Assembly (NCBI RefSeq): GCF_002356335.1
Contig: NZ_AP018165.1
Span: forward strand, 2,294,001 to 2,358,000
Length of the DNA: 64,000 bases
From: [Mycobacterium] stephanolepidis
Lineage (GTDB): Bacteria; Actinomycetota; Actinomycetes; Mycobacteriales; Mycobacteriaceae
Reading direction: 5' to 3'
Every line of letters starts with the position of its first letter. Within the stretch, counting starts at the first letter, position 1. The position numbers were made by a program, and so were the translations under genes. Below are positions 37,674 through 48,357 of the stretch, one piece after another. The notes under the pieces were generated by a model. That model made no database searches. It saw only the letters and a program-made list of their open reading frames with translations, and was not told the DNA's origin.

Positions 37674-38618
37674 ATGAGTGCCGAGGACCCGATACACGGC
37701 AACGGGCCGCATCTCATGGGTGGTTTCGAACCCGAGGAGGGTCTGGGCCACCACAGTGCGAACCGGCCCAAGCGCAACCCGGTGCCGTCGCTGTTGCGCA
37801 CCTTGCTTTCCGATCACCTGGACGCCGGATACGCCGAGGCGGCCGCAGCGCGCCGCGACGGGGCCGCACCGCGCTCACGCCTGGCCGAATGGGGTTGGCA
37901 GGCAGTCGCTGCCGTCGCCATTGCCGCGGTCTTCGCGGCGGCGATCGCCCAAACCACCCGTATCGCGCCCGGCGTCATGCAGGAAAAGCAGGGACTGCTG
38001 GCGAGTATCCGCAGTGAACAGCGTGACTCGGGAGCCCTGGAGTCGACGCGAGACCAGCTGGCGGCAGAGGTGGCCGGAGCTCGGCGTAGTCAGCTGGAAG
38101 GCAACGAGCAGGGTAAGGAACTGCTGAATCGGTTGGACCAGTTGGGTCTTGCGGCGGCGAGCACCGAGGTACGCGGACCCGCGCTGATCGTTACGCTGGC
38201 CGACCCGGGCAGCGCGGGCGACCTCTCGGACGTCTCGAAGGAACGCATCCCGCGCAGCCAGCAGGTCATTCTCGACCGCGACATGCAGCTCGTCGTGAAC
38301 TCGCTGTGGAACAGTGGTGCAGAGGCGATTTCGGTATCGGATGTCCGGATAGGCCCGAACGTCACGATGCGTCAGGCCGGGGGAGCGATCCTGGTGGACA
38401 ACCAGCCCATCAGTTCGCCGTACCGGATCGTCGCCGTCGGCCCCGCGAATACGATGAAAGCCTCATTCGAGCGCAGCCCGGGAATGGCTAGGATGCGGCT
38501 TCTGCAGAAGTCGTACGGCATCAGACTAACCCTGGGCACCCAGGAGAACGTCCAATTGGCTCCCGCAGTCAATCGGGACGTCAAGTACGCCAAAGAAATT
38601 CCAGCAGGAGGCCGTTGA
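37674..38618 (+). CDS. DUF881 envelope protein (Rv1823 homologue)
   Basis: 314 residues. A cytosolic N-terminus of about 75 residues precedes one membrane segment (AVAAVAIAAVFAAAIAQTT, about 76-94), a coiled coil (EKQGLLASIRSEQRDSGALESTRDQL) and the DUF881 domain (about 155-310) with VVNSLWNSGAEAISVSDVRI. DUF881 proteins in Firmicutes and actinobacteria lie beside cell-division genes; biochemical function is unproven. Forms a cassette with sbp and a second DUF881 gene. Confidence 0.88.
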   Translation: MSAEDPIHGNGPHLMGGFEPEEGLGHHSANRPKRNPVPSLLRTLLSDHLDAGYAEAAAARRDGAAPRSRLAEWGWQAVAAVAIAAVFAAAIAQTTRIAPGVMQEKQGLLASIRSEQRDSGALESTRDQLAAEVAGARRSQLEGNEQGKELLNRLDQLGLAAASTEVRGPALIVTLADPGSAGDLSDVSKERIPRSQQVILDRDMQLVVNSLWNSGAEAISVSDVRIGPNVTMRQAGGAILVDNQPISSPYRIVAVGPANTMKASFERSPGMARMRLLQKSYGIRLTLGTQENVQLAPAVNRDVKYAKEIPAGGR

Positions 38619-38654
38619 GGTGACCCGGACGGTGAACAGGAGAGGAAGTAATCG

Positions 38655-38987
38655 ATGATCGGCATAGTCGCGCTGGCGATCGGCGTGGTTTTGGGGCTGG
38701 TGTTTCACCCGAACGTGCCCGACGCGGTCGCCCCATACTTGCCGATCGCGGTGGTCGCGGCGCTCGATGCCCTTTTCGGCGGCGCCCGGGCCTATCTGGA
38801 CCAGATTTTCGATTCGAAGGTGTTCGTGGTCTCCTTCGTGTTCAACGTGCTGGTGGCGGCGCTGATCGTGTTCGTGGGCGACCAGCTCGGAGTGGGTACG
38901 CAGCTGTCCACGGCCATCATCGTCGTTCTCGGCATTCGGATCTTCGGAAACGCAGCCGCCCTGCGACGCAGGTTGTTTGGGGCATAA
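38655..38987 (+). CDS. sbp: small basic protein Sbp (DUF1290, Rv1824 homologue)
   Basis: 110 residues with three or four hydrophobic segments: IGIVALAIGVVLGLVF, YLPIAVVAALDALFGG, FVVSFVFNVLVAALIVFV, and LSTAIIVVLGIRIFG. The charged LDQIFDSK turn is typical of DUF1290. RBS GGAGAGGAAG lies 5-8 bases before the ATG. Sandwiched between two DUF881 genes, the same order as Rv1823-1825 and the ylxW-sbp-ylxX type cluster of Firmicutes, which suggests a membrane complex. Function unknown. Confidence 0.88.
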   Translation: MIGIVALAIGVVLGLVFHPNVPDAVAPYLPIAVVAALDALFGGARAYLDQIFDSKVFVVSFVFNVLVAALIVFVGDQLGVGTQLSTAIIVVLGIRIFGNAAALRRRLFGA

Positions 38988-38991
38988 GCCA

Positions 38992-39771
38992 GTGAACCAA
39001 TCCCATCCCGCACAGCCGGATCCACGGCCCGAACCGCACCCCGGCAAGCACGAGATGCCCAAAACGCGCCGGCCGCCGACGCGTACCCAGGTCATCTTTG
39101 GAGTGTTGGGCGTCGCGCTGTGCGCGCTGCTGGGCCTGGCCATCACCACCCAGGTCCGCCAAACCGAATCCGGTGATGGCCTGGACGCCGCGCGACCCGC
39201 CGACCTGCTGGTGCTGCTGGACTCCTTGCAACAGCGCGACGCCAACCTGAACAAGGAGATCGCGGATCTGCAGCAGAGCCTTATCACGATGCGCGCCAGC
39301 GGAACCGGCAACCAGGCCGTGATCAACGACGCGAAGGCTCGACTGTCCGCGCTGTCCATCATGGCGGGGACCGTCGGGGCGACCGGTCCCGGTGTGATCC
39401 TCACCATTGACGATCCGGGGCAGGGCCTGGGTGCGGAAGCCCTACTGGACATCATCAACGAGCTGCGGGCCGCCGGCGCCGAGGCCATCGAGATCAAGTC
39501 GGGCGACCAGTCGGTGCGCATCGGGGCCGATTCCTGGGTCACCGGGGCCGCGGGACAGCTCATCGTCGACGGCGTGCTGCTCACACCTCCGTATTCGGTT
39601 CTGGCGATAGGCGATCCACCGACACTCGCGGCGGCGATGAACATTCCGGGCGGTGCCGTCGACACCGTCTCGCGGGTTGGCGGCGGCGTTACTATCGACC
39701 AGCCGGCGCGCGTAGACATCACCACCTTGCGGGAACCGAAACCGCGCCAATACGCTCAGCCCGGCAAGTAG
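38992..39771 (+). CDS. DUF881 envelope protein, second copy (Rv1825 homologue)
   Basis: 259 residues from the GTG at 38992, 4 bp after sbp; an open frame from 38977 overlaps sbp. A proline-rich cytosolic tail of about 30 residues leads to one membrane segment (VIFGVLGVALCALLGLAITTQV, about 33-54), a coiled coil (LDSLQQRDANLNKEIADLQQSL) and the DUF881 domain (about 120-250). A paralogue of the gene at 37674. Probably the last gene of the secA2-pgsA2-DUF881 operon; gcvH starts 53 bp later. Confidence 0.88.
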   Translation: MNQSHPAQPDPRPEPHPGKHEMPKTRRPPTRTQVIFGVLGVALCALLGLAITTQVRQTESGDGLDAARPADLLVLLDSLQQRDANLNKEIADLQQSLITMRASGTGNQAVINDAKARLSALSIMAGTVGATGPGVILTIDDPGQGLGAEALLDIINELRAAGAEAIEIKSGDQSVRIGADSWVTGAAGQLIVDGVLLTPPYSVLAIGDPPTLAAAMNIPGGAVDTVSRVGGGVTIDQPARVDITTLREPKPRQYAQPGK

Positions 39772-39824
39772 CCCCCAGGCCAGCGACCACGCAGACCACT
39801 GACCGAGAGCAAGGATGATTCACC

Positions 39825-40220
39825 GTGACCGAAATTCCTGCCGACCTGCACTACACCGAGGAACACGAATGGGTGCGGCGCACCGGTGAGCGCACCGTGC
39901 GTATCGGAATCACCGACTACGCACAGTCGCAGCTCGGTGATGTGGTGTTTGTTCAGCTGCCGGATGTGGGCTCGGACCTGAGTGCCGGCTCGACGTTCGG
40001 CGAGGTGGAGTCCACCAAGTCGGTGTCGGACCTTTTCGCGCCGATCACCGCGAAAGTTGTTGCCGCGAATGGCGATTTGGATTCCAACCCGCAGCTGGTC
40101 AATTCTGATCCGTACGGCGAGGGCTGGTTGGTCGATCTTGAGGTCGCCAGCGAGGCCGATCTCGACGCGGCTCTTAATGACCTCTTAGACGCATCGGGAT
40201 ATGGTGACGCCACCGATTAG
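39825..40220 (+). CDS. gcvH: Glycine cleavage system H protein
   Basis: 131 residues. Lipoyl carrier of the glycine cleavage complex, passing the aminomethyl group from GcvP to GcvT. The lipoylation lysine is in FGEVESTKSVSDLFAP (about residue 65), and the C-terminal helix ends ALNDLLDASGYGDATD. Start GTG at 39825, with AAGGATG about 10 bases upstream. The partner gcvP lies 3.2 kb downstream on the same strand behind a glycine riboswitch; gcvT is not in the window. Confidence 0.96.
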   Translation: MTEIPADLHYTEEHEWVRRTGERTVRIGITDYAQSQLGDVVFVQLPDVGSDLSAGSTFGEVESTKSVSDLFAPITAKVVAANGDLDSNPQLVNSDPYGEGWLVDLEVASEADLDAALNDLLDASGYGDATD

Positions 40221-40336
40221 GAGGGCACCAGTTCTCCAAACAGTCCGATGACCACAATTTCGGGTGGACCACTGGCGGATACGGCAGAGGTGGCCCGTTA
40301 CGGGCAGTCAGACGGTACGGTCGGAAATGAGCGACG

Positions 40337-40372
40337 ATGAGCGCTCGCCGCGAAGAGCATGAGGGCAGATGA
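40337..40372 (+). other. possible 11-codon mini-ORF in the garA leader
   Basis: ATG AGC GCT CGC CGC GAA GAG ... encodes an 11-residue peptide beginning MSARREE. Its TGA overlaps (ATGA) an ATG at 40369 opening a 30-codon frame that runs to 40461, across the garA start. The region 40221-40447 holds no other gene. Similar to the mini-ORF before parA. Seen in sequence; translation is not shown. Confidence 0.3.
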
Positions 40373-40447
40373 GGGTCGCGAAGGGCGTCATGCTCAACGA
40401 GATCCGCACTGACAATCGAATCCTCCAGGGGCGAGGAAGAAGGAGCG

Positions 40448-40921
40448 ATGGTGACCGATAACGACAAGGACGACACGTCAGGCGAGGTCACCGCGGAGAC
40501 GACCTCGGTGTTCCGCGCCGATTTCGCCACCGAGCTGGAAGCGCCCGCGCAGGCCGGTAACGATGTGTCGGGTGTCGAGGGATTGCCTGCCGGTTCGGCA
40601 CTGTTGGTGGTCAAGCGTGGACCCAACGCGGGATCGCGTTTTCTGCTCGATCAAGCAACCACGTCCGCCGGACGGCACCCCGACAGCGATATTTTTCTCG
40701 ATGACGTCACGGTGAGCCGCCGTCACGCCGAATTCCGGCTTGACAGTGATGAATTCCAGGTAGTCGACGTGGGCAGCCTCAACGGGACCTATGTCAACCG
40801 CGAGCCGGTGGATTCGGCGGTGCTCGCCAACGGCGACGAAGTGCAGATCGGAAAGTTCCGTCTGGTCTTCCTGACCGGGCCGAAGTCGGCAGGCGATGAC
40901 ACCGCCCCGGGTGGCCAGTGA
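40448..40921 (+). CDS. garA: FHA-domain regulator GarA
   Basis: 157 residues; ATG with AAGAAGGAG upstream. Regulates 2-oxoglutarate-consuming enzymes (KGD, glutamate dehydrogenase, glutamate synthase) when unphosphorylated. The phosphorylation motif ETTSV with T18-T19 matches the PknB/PknG site. The FHA core [22 protein letters not shown] (about 75-96) and LNGTYVNR follow. Phosphorylation at the N-terminus makes it bind its own FHA domain and switch off. It overlaps the merR gene by 4 bases. Confidence 0.95.
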   Translation: MVTDNDKDDTSGEVTAETTSVFRADFATELEAPAQAGNDVSGVEGLPAGSALLVVKRGPNAGSRFLLDQATTSAGRHPDSDIFLDDVTVSRRHAEFRLDSDEFQVVDVGSLNGTYVNREPVDSAVLANGDEVQIGKFRLVFLTGPKSAGDDTAPGGQ

Positions 40922-41661
40922 CAGCTCCCGACCGGCCGGCTCTCACCGGAATGTCGATCGGGTCGGTACTCGACCTGTTGCGTCCGGAGTTTCCGGACGT
41001 CACGATCTCGAAGATTCGATTCCTCGAATCAGAGGGACTGGTTACCCCGTCGCGTAGCGCGTCGGGGTATCGCCGGTTTTCGGCCTATGACGCCGAACGG
41101 CTTCGGTTCATCCTCACCGCGCAACGTGATCACTACCTGCCGCTGAAGGTGATCAAGGAGCAGCTTGATGCGCAGCCCGACGGAGCGCTGCCCGATGTGG
41201 CGGGTTTCACCGGCGGCCCGCGTCTCTTTGCCATCACCGATGGCGACAGCGCCAACAGTGTTGCCCGTCAAGGAATTCCATCTACGCGCCCCACACGGCT
41301 CAGCCGTGAAGACCTGTTGTCGCGTTCCGGTGCCGATGAGGTGCTGCTGACCTCGCTCATCAAGGCGGGGATCATCACCGCCGGACCCGGCGGTTTCTTC
41401 GACGAGTACACGGTCCTGATCGTTCAGTGCGCCGCCGAGCTGGCCGATTACGGCGTCGAGCCGCGTCATCTGCGCACGTTCCGCTCCGCGGTCGACCGAG
41501 AGACCGATCTGATCGCCCAGATTGTGGGCCCAACCGTCAAAGCCAACAAGGCAGGAGCCCGCGACCGCGCCGATGACCTGATCCGGGAGGTGGCGGCGCT
41601 GTCGATCGCGCTCCACGGCGCGATGATCAAGTCCGCGGTGCGCGGCGTCCTCGATCGCTGA
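40918..41661 (+). CDS. MerR-like transcriptional regulator (Rv1828 homologue)
   Basis: 247 residues, GTG start overlapping garA. The winged HTH is at the N-terminus ([54 protein letters not shown], about 10-65) and is followed by a C-terminal dimer or effector domain without cysteine metal sites. The garA-Rv1828-Rv1829-Rv1830 order is conserved in mycobacteria. Target genes cannot be read from the sequence. Confidence 0.9.
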   Translation: MTAPDRPALTGMSIGSVLDLLRPEFPDVTISKIRFLESEGLVTPSRSASGYRRFSAYDAERLRFILTAQRDHYLPLKVIKEQLDAQPDGALPDVAGFTGGPRLFAITDGDSANSVARQGIPSTRPTRLSREDLLSRSGADEVLLTSLIKAGIITAGPGGFFDEYTVLIVQCAAELADYGVEPRHLRTFRSAVDRETDLIAQIVGPTVKANKAGARDRADDLIREVAALSIALHGAMIKSAVRGVLDR

Positions 41662-41706
41662 GGACTAGACTCGCGGTACGACAGAAGTACTGGTGTTGGA
41701 GGCCCG

Positions 41707-42210
41707 ATGAGCGAAGTTCGAGTCGTGGGAATCCGCGTGGAACAGCCCCAGAACCAGCCGGTGTTGTTGCTGCGGGAGTCTGCCGGCGATCGTTACCTGC
41801 CGATATGGATCGGTCAGTCCGAGGCCGCGGCCATCGCCCTGGAACAACAGGGGGTAGAACCGGCGCGGCCGCTCACCCATGACCTGATTCGTGATCTCAT
41901 TGCCGCCCTTGGGCATTCGCTCAAGGAGGTGCGGATCGTGGATCTTCAGGAGGGGACGTTCTACGCGGACCTGGTTTTCGACAGCGATATCCGGGTGTCG
42001 GCACGCCCATCGGATTCGGTGGCAATCGCGCTGCGCGTGGGAGTTCCGATCTACGTCGAGGAAGCCGTGTTGGCCGAGGCAGGGCTGATCATTCCCGATG
42101 AGGACGATGAGGATTCTGGCGGAGCGTTGCGAGAAGACGAGGTGGAGAAGTTCAAGGAATTCCTCGACAGCGTGTCGCCCGACGACTTCAAGGCCACGGA
42201 AGGCCCGTAA
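41707..42210 (+). CDS. Bifunctional nuclease-domain protein (DUF151, Rv1829 homologue)
   Basis: 167 residues, ATG with GGAGG upstream. The DUF151 core covers about 1-130: VVGIRVEQPQNQPVLLLRES, LPIWIGQSEAAAIALEQQG, and YADLVFDSDIRVSARPSDSVAIALRVGVPIYVEEAVLAEAG. An acidic C-terminal tail follows (PDEDDEDSGGALREDEVEKFKEF). Plant and archaeal members have DNase and RNase activity; in mycobacteria the role is unproven. Lies between two merR-type genes. Confidence 0.9.
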   Translation: MSEVRVVGIRVEQPQNQPVLLLRESAGDRYLPIWIGQSEAAAIALEQQGVEPARPLTHDLIRDLIAALGHSLKEVRIVDLQEGTFYADLVFDSDIRVSARPSDSVAIALRVGVPIYVEEAVLAEAGLIIPDEDDEDSGGALREDEVEKFKEFLDSVSPDDFKATEGP

Positions 42211-42219
42211 CAGGGCCTT
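42200..42219 (+). terminator. weak hairpin at the end of the DUF151 gene
   Basis: AAGGCCC-GTAACA-GGGCCTT overlaps the stop codon. Short arms and no T-run; may be a weak terminator separating it from the merR gene that has its own promoter. Confidence 0.45.
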
Positions 42220-42274
42220 AAGTAACGAGTAAGTCTCAACCTGAGCTTTACGGTCACGGCCCGGGCGCGTCGCA

Positions 42275-42302
42275 TTGACCGTGATTTCCCGGGGGCCATA
42301 AT
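42275..42302 (+). promoter_or_regulatory. SigA-like promoter of the second merR gene
   Basis: TTGACC (42275-42280), 16 bp, CATAAT (42297-42302), a good mycobacterial SigA match. It lies 130 bp upstream of the start at 42435, leaving a long 5' leader. Confidence 0.55.
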
Positions 42303-42434
42303 TTGACTCAGCGGCCGGCACGGGGCAGCGCAAAGGGCGTATGCTCGGAGGATTCGTGCTTGGACGAACGCACTACCGGCGAACTGAGAACCACAGGACG
42401 GTAGCCGGAGAAGCGATCGCGAGAGGGAGCAGAA

Positions 42435-43058
42435 GTGGTTGAAGAGCCGCAGCAGGGGCAGCTGGAGATGACATTGGACAACGGCGCCACCGGTTCCGTC
42501 GACTCCGCGTCTACCGGGCCTGTCCAGCCGGGTCTTTTCCCGGATGACTCCGTTCCCGACCAGCTCGTCGGCTACCGCGGACCCAGTGCCTGCCAGGTTG
42601 CTGGTATCACCTACCGCCAACTGGACTACTGGGCCCGTACCTCGCTCGTGGTTCCCTCGATCCGTGGCGCCGCCGGTTCCGGCAGCCAGCGCCTGTACTC
42701 CTTCAAGGACATCCTGGTTCTCAAGATCGTCAAGCGACTGCTGGACACCGGAATTTCGCTGCAGAACATCCGGGTCGCCGTCGAGCACCTGCGTCAGCGT
42801 GGAGTCGAGGATCTCGCTAACATCACGCTGTTCTCCGATGGCACCACCGTGTACGAATGCACGTCGGCCGAAGAGGTCGTCGACCTGCTCCAGGGCGGGC
42901 AAGGTGTGTTCGGCATCGCGGTCAGCGGTGCCATGCGCGAACTGACCGGCGCCATCGCCGAGTTCCCGGGGGAGCGCGCCGACGGCGGCGAGACCATCGA
43001 GGCGCCCGAGGACGAGCTGGCCTCCCGCCGCAAGGATCGTGCTCGCAAGATCGGCTGA
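42435..43058 (+). CDS. MerR-family cell-division regulator (Rv1830/McdR homologue)
   Basis: 207 residues, GTG start with GAGAGGGAG upstream. The HTH domain (residues about 40-110) contains GYRGPSACQVAGITYRQLDYWARTSLVVPS and GSGSQRLYSFKDILVLKIVKRLLDTGISLQNIRVAVEHL. The C-terminus is acidic and then basic (SRRKDRARKIG). Rv1830 homologues influence mycobacterial cell division and septum genes; that is established for the family, not shown here. A separate promoter is visible upstream. Confidence 0.9.
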   Translation: MVEEPQQGQLEMTLDNGATGSVDSASTGPVQPGLFPDDSVPDQLVGYRGPSACQVAGITYRQLDYWARTSLVVPSIRGAAGSGSQRLYSFKDILVLKIVKRLLDTGISLQNIRVAVEHLRQRGVEDLANITLFSDGTTVYECTSAEEVVDLLQGGQGVFGIAVSGAMRELTGAIAEFPGERADGGETIEAPEDELASRRKDRARKIG

Positions 43059-43124
43059 TTCACCCGTACCAACTCGGCTGTCTGGACCCGTGGGTTAACT
43101 CGCGTAAGCTGGTCAGGCATCGCC

Positions 43125-43351
43125 CGTGGGCGGGAGAGTGTCATGACCGCCAGTCATGGCCGCCGAAGGAGCAACACCTCTCCGTCAATCTCTCAGGCCC
43201 CCGAACCGCTCTCGGCCCCGATGCCTCTGAAAAGCGGTGATCCGACCTTGTGACCGGATCACCCGCCGACGGGGAAAGGCTCTCATCCGGGAAACTGCCC
43301 GGTGAGACGACCGAATCTCTCAGGCGCCCACACCGGGTTGATGACAGAGGG
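43125..43351 (+). ncRNA. tandem glycine riboswitch
   Basis: Two consecutive aptamers precede gcvP. Aptamer 1 has GGGAGAG (43132 onward), GCCGAAGGAGCAA and AATCTCTCAGGC. Aptamer 2 has CTCTGAAAAGCGG, CCGACGGGGAAAG, GAATCTCTCAGGC and ends GACAGAGGG at about 43351. It binds glycine and turns on the glycine cleavage gene; the expression platform lies between 43352 and the start at 43404. Known upstream of gcvB in mycobacteria. Confidence 0.9.
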
Positions 43352-43403
43352 AGGGGAGATGCTGTCGTGTGCCCGCCGCGCGACTCGGCCCTTCGGGAGT
43401 GTC

Positions 43404-46232
<2,829 letters not shown>

Positions 46233-46242
46233 CGATCTCTGG

Positions 46243-46277
46243 CGAGTGGGCCCCACCAGAGTGCGGGCCCACTCGCA
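46243..46277. terminator. bidirectional terminator between gcvP and the VWA gene
   Basis: GCGAGTGGGCCC and GGGCCCACTCGC, perfect 12-bp arms around an 11-base loop, between two convergent genes. Confidence 0.8.
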
Positions 46278-46287
46278 GAGGACGACG

Positions 46288-48156
46288 TTACGACACGAAG
46301 CGGGTGATGGCTCCGGCCAGCTCGGGGCTGTTCGAGGCCGCCAGGTTCTGGTAGGCGCCGCCGGTCTGCTGAGCTAACGCCTGCCAGGTCTGCTGATCGG
46401 AGTCGTTGCCGAAGTCGATCACATTGATCCGAACCGGTCTCGCCGGATCTTTCTGACGATTGATCGTGTCGATGAGGCCGGCACTGTCCAAGCTCTGGTC
46501 GGTATGCGAGCGGCCTGCCACGATCAGCACCGAGTTGACCTGATTCGGCCGGAAGCTGTTGACCGCTTCCTGGTACACGTTGCGCAACGTGGTGAACGCC
46601 ACCGCACCGTTGGAGGTCGGCTGCAGCGCCGTCAACGCGTCGGCCACACTCTGCGACCTGGGCACACCTTCGACATCGTCGGAGGCGGTACCCAGCCGCA
46701 CGACGGTATTGCCTTCCCGGCCGTCGTAGGTCCAGAGCCCGACTCCCGAGCTCGGGGCGATGGTGCGTACCCGGTTGGCAAGCGCCCCGGTCACATCGGA
46801 CAGCTTCACCGCGTCGGAGGACAACGAGGAATCCAGCATGATGGTGGTGGCCCCGGCGCCGGTTGAGGTGCCATCGGCGAGCGCGACCCGAATCTTGTCC
46901 TCGATGCTCAGCGGCTTGTCGACCTTGGCGAAACTCACCACATCGCTGCTGGGCAGATCCGCGCCCTCGGCGCGGAAACCGGCGGCCGCCAAATCCTTGA
47001 GCTGCTCTTTGTCTCCAAGGAAACGTGCGAATTGACTTGCCGCGGTGTGCTGTTCCTCGGAGAGCCACGGACCGTCCAGTTGAACGGTGGGATAGTCGGC
47101 GATCGGTGTCGCTCCGGCGGGCTGCCATGCGGCAATCACCTTCTTGGCGTCGCCATTGCTACGCGTGCGGGCATAGAGCTGCTGTTCGGTGGTCACCACC
47201 GCGTGCACGGCGGCACCGGGCTGCTCGCCGCCGTCCAGCAGCGCGCCGATGGCGTCGGACAAGTTGTTCGCGGGCAGCTTGGGAGCTGCGGCGGTCAACG
47301 ATGCGGCCGCACCCGCGCCGAGCTCGGGCGAGTCGCCGGGGCGAACGCTGGCCGCGGCCACCGCCTCGGCGGCGAGCTGCGCCGCATCGCCATTACCGCT
47401 CGACGGCAGCACCAACCGCAGCGAACCCCAGCCGGGCAGACCGACGCCGTCGAGCGAGTTCGGAACATTTTGCAGCGCAGGCACATCCGCCCAGCTCTTG
47501 TCACTGGGAATGGCCTGACGCAGCCGGGGTGTCGTCGCGATGACGACGGGGGTGCTGACCAGAGACCGGCTGTCATTGACGATGTTGGTCTTGGAAGCGG
47601 CCTTCAGACGTGCCGAGGAGATCGAGCTGCCCGGGATCCACAAGGCCGGCTGATCACCGAGCTCGGCGGGCCACTGACCCGTCAGCCCCTTGATCACGTT
47701 GGTCGTGTCCGCCGGACGCACCGACACGGTGAAGCAGTAGTCGCCGATCACCTCGTGCTTCTTGTTGAACCGTTCGGACAGCTCACCGATACGGTCCGCG
47801 ATCGACGGGTCGGCGACCACGGCGATGGCGTTGTCGCCGTGCACACAGGTGGCAGATGCCTCTGCCTGGTTGTCGGTGGTCCGCCGGTCGAAGTACCACC
47901 ACAGTCCGATGGATACCGCGACCACCAGTACGGCCGCGAGTGCTCCGATCAGCCCCTTGCTGACACCCCAGTTGCTGCCACCGCTGCGATGCGACCGCTG
48001 CCAGCTACCCGTGTCGAACTCGGAGCCGGAGGTTTCGGAGCCAGAGTTCTCGGAGCCGGAGGCCGATTCGTAATCCGGCGCCGCATCGGCATCCCAACCG
48101 TCGTTGTCGTCGCGATCGTTTGGGCTACCTGACCCAGATGCGCTGTGCCTGCCCAT
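46288..48156 (-). CDS. Membrane-anchored solute-binding/VWA-domain protein (Rv1836c homologue)
   Basis: 622 residues. A disordered acidic/Ser-Gly N-terminus (about 1-65) is followed by one membrane segment (GLIGALAAVLVVAVSIGLWWYF, about 68-89). The extracytoplasmic part has a substrate-binding-protein-like region (about 105-400) and a von Willebrand A domain (about 430-622) with the metal site D-x-S-x-S in IMLDSSLSS and a second acidic loop VLIVAGRSHTDQSL. This arrangement suggests an envelope adhesion or assembly protein. Same position as Rv1836c next to glcB. Ligand unknown. Confidence 0.86.
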   Translation of the reverse strand: MGRHSASGSGSPNDRDDNDGWDADAAPDYESASGSENSGSETSGSEFDTGSWQRSHRSGGSNWGVSKGLIGALAAVLVVAVSIGLWWYFDRRTTDNQAEASATCVHGDNAIAVVADPSIADRIGELSERFNKKHEVIGDYCFTVSVRPADTTNVIKGLTGQWPAELGDQPALWIPGSSISSARLKAASKTNIVNDSRSLVSTPVVIATTPRLRQAIPSDKSWADVPALQNVPNSLDGVGLPGWGSLRLVLPSSGNGDAAQLAAEAVAAASVRPGDSPELGAGAAASLTAAAPKLPANNLSDAIGALLDGGEQPGAAVHAVVTTEQQLYARTRSNGDAKKVIAAWQPAGATPIADYPTVQLDGPWLSEEQHTAASQFARFLGDKEQLKDLAAAGFRAEGADLPSSDVVSFAKVDKPLSIEDKIRVALADGTSTGAGATTIMLDSSLSSDAVKLSDVTGALANRVRTIAPSSGVGLWTYDGREGNTVVRLGTASDDVEGVPRSQSVADALTALQPTSNGAVAFTTLRNVYQEAVNSFRPNQVNSVLIVAGRSHTDQSLDSAGLIDTINRQKDPARPVRINVIDFGNDSDQQTWQALAQQTGGAYQNLAASNSPELAGAITRFVS

Positions 48157-48357
48157 GTGTTGTCGCGACCCTTCTGATCGTGTCTAAGTACTTGTCCAGC
48201 GGCTGCATGAGAGCCCTGCTGTGCGTCGGCCTGAGTCTACTGTCTCAGACCCCGTGAACCACGGCACGCGACACCAAACCGCAGCCAAACCGACACTCAA
48301 CAGGCCGGGACGGCAACGACCCCCGACGAGGTCCAGGCACGTCAGGCAATCCGTCCG

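Noticed and set aside
43302..43403. N-terminal extension of gcvP into the riboswitch
   Set aside because: The extra 34 codons are riboswitch sequence; P-protein homology and the ribosome site begin at 43404.
47032..48132. 366-codon plus-strand frame opposite the VWA gene
   Set aside because: Shadow frame; the minus strand has membrane, solute-binding and VWA features.
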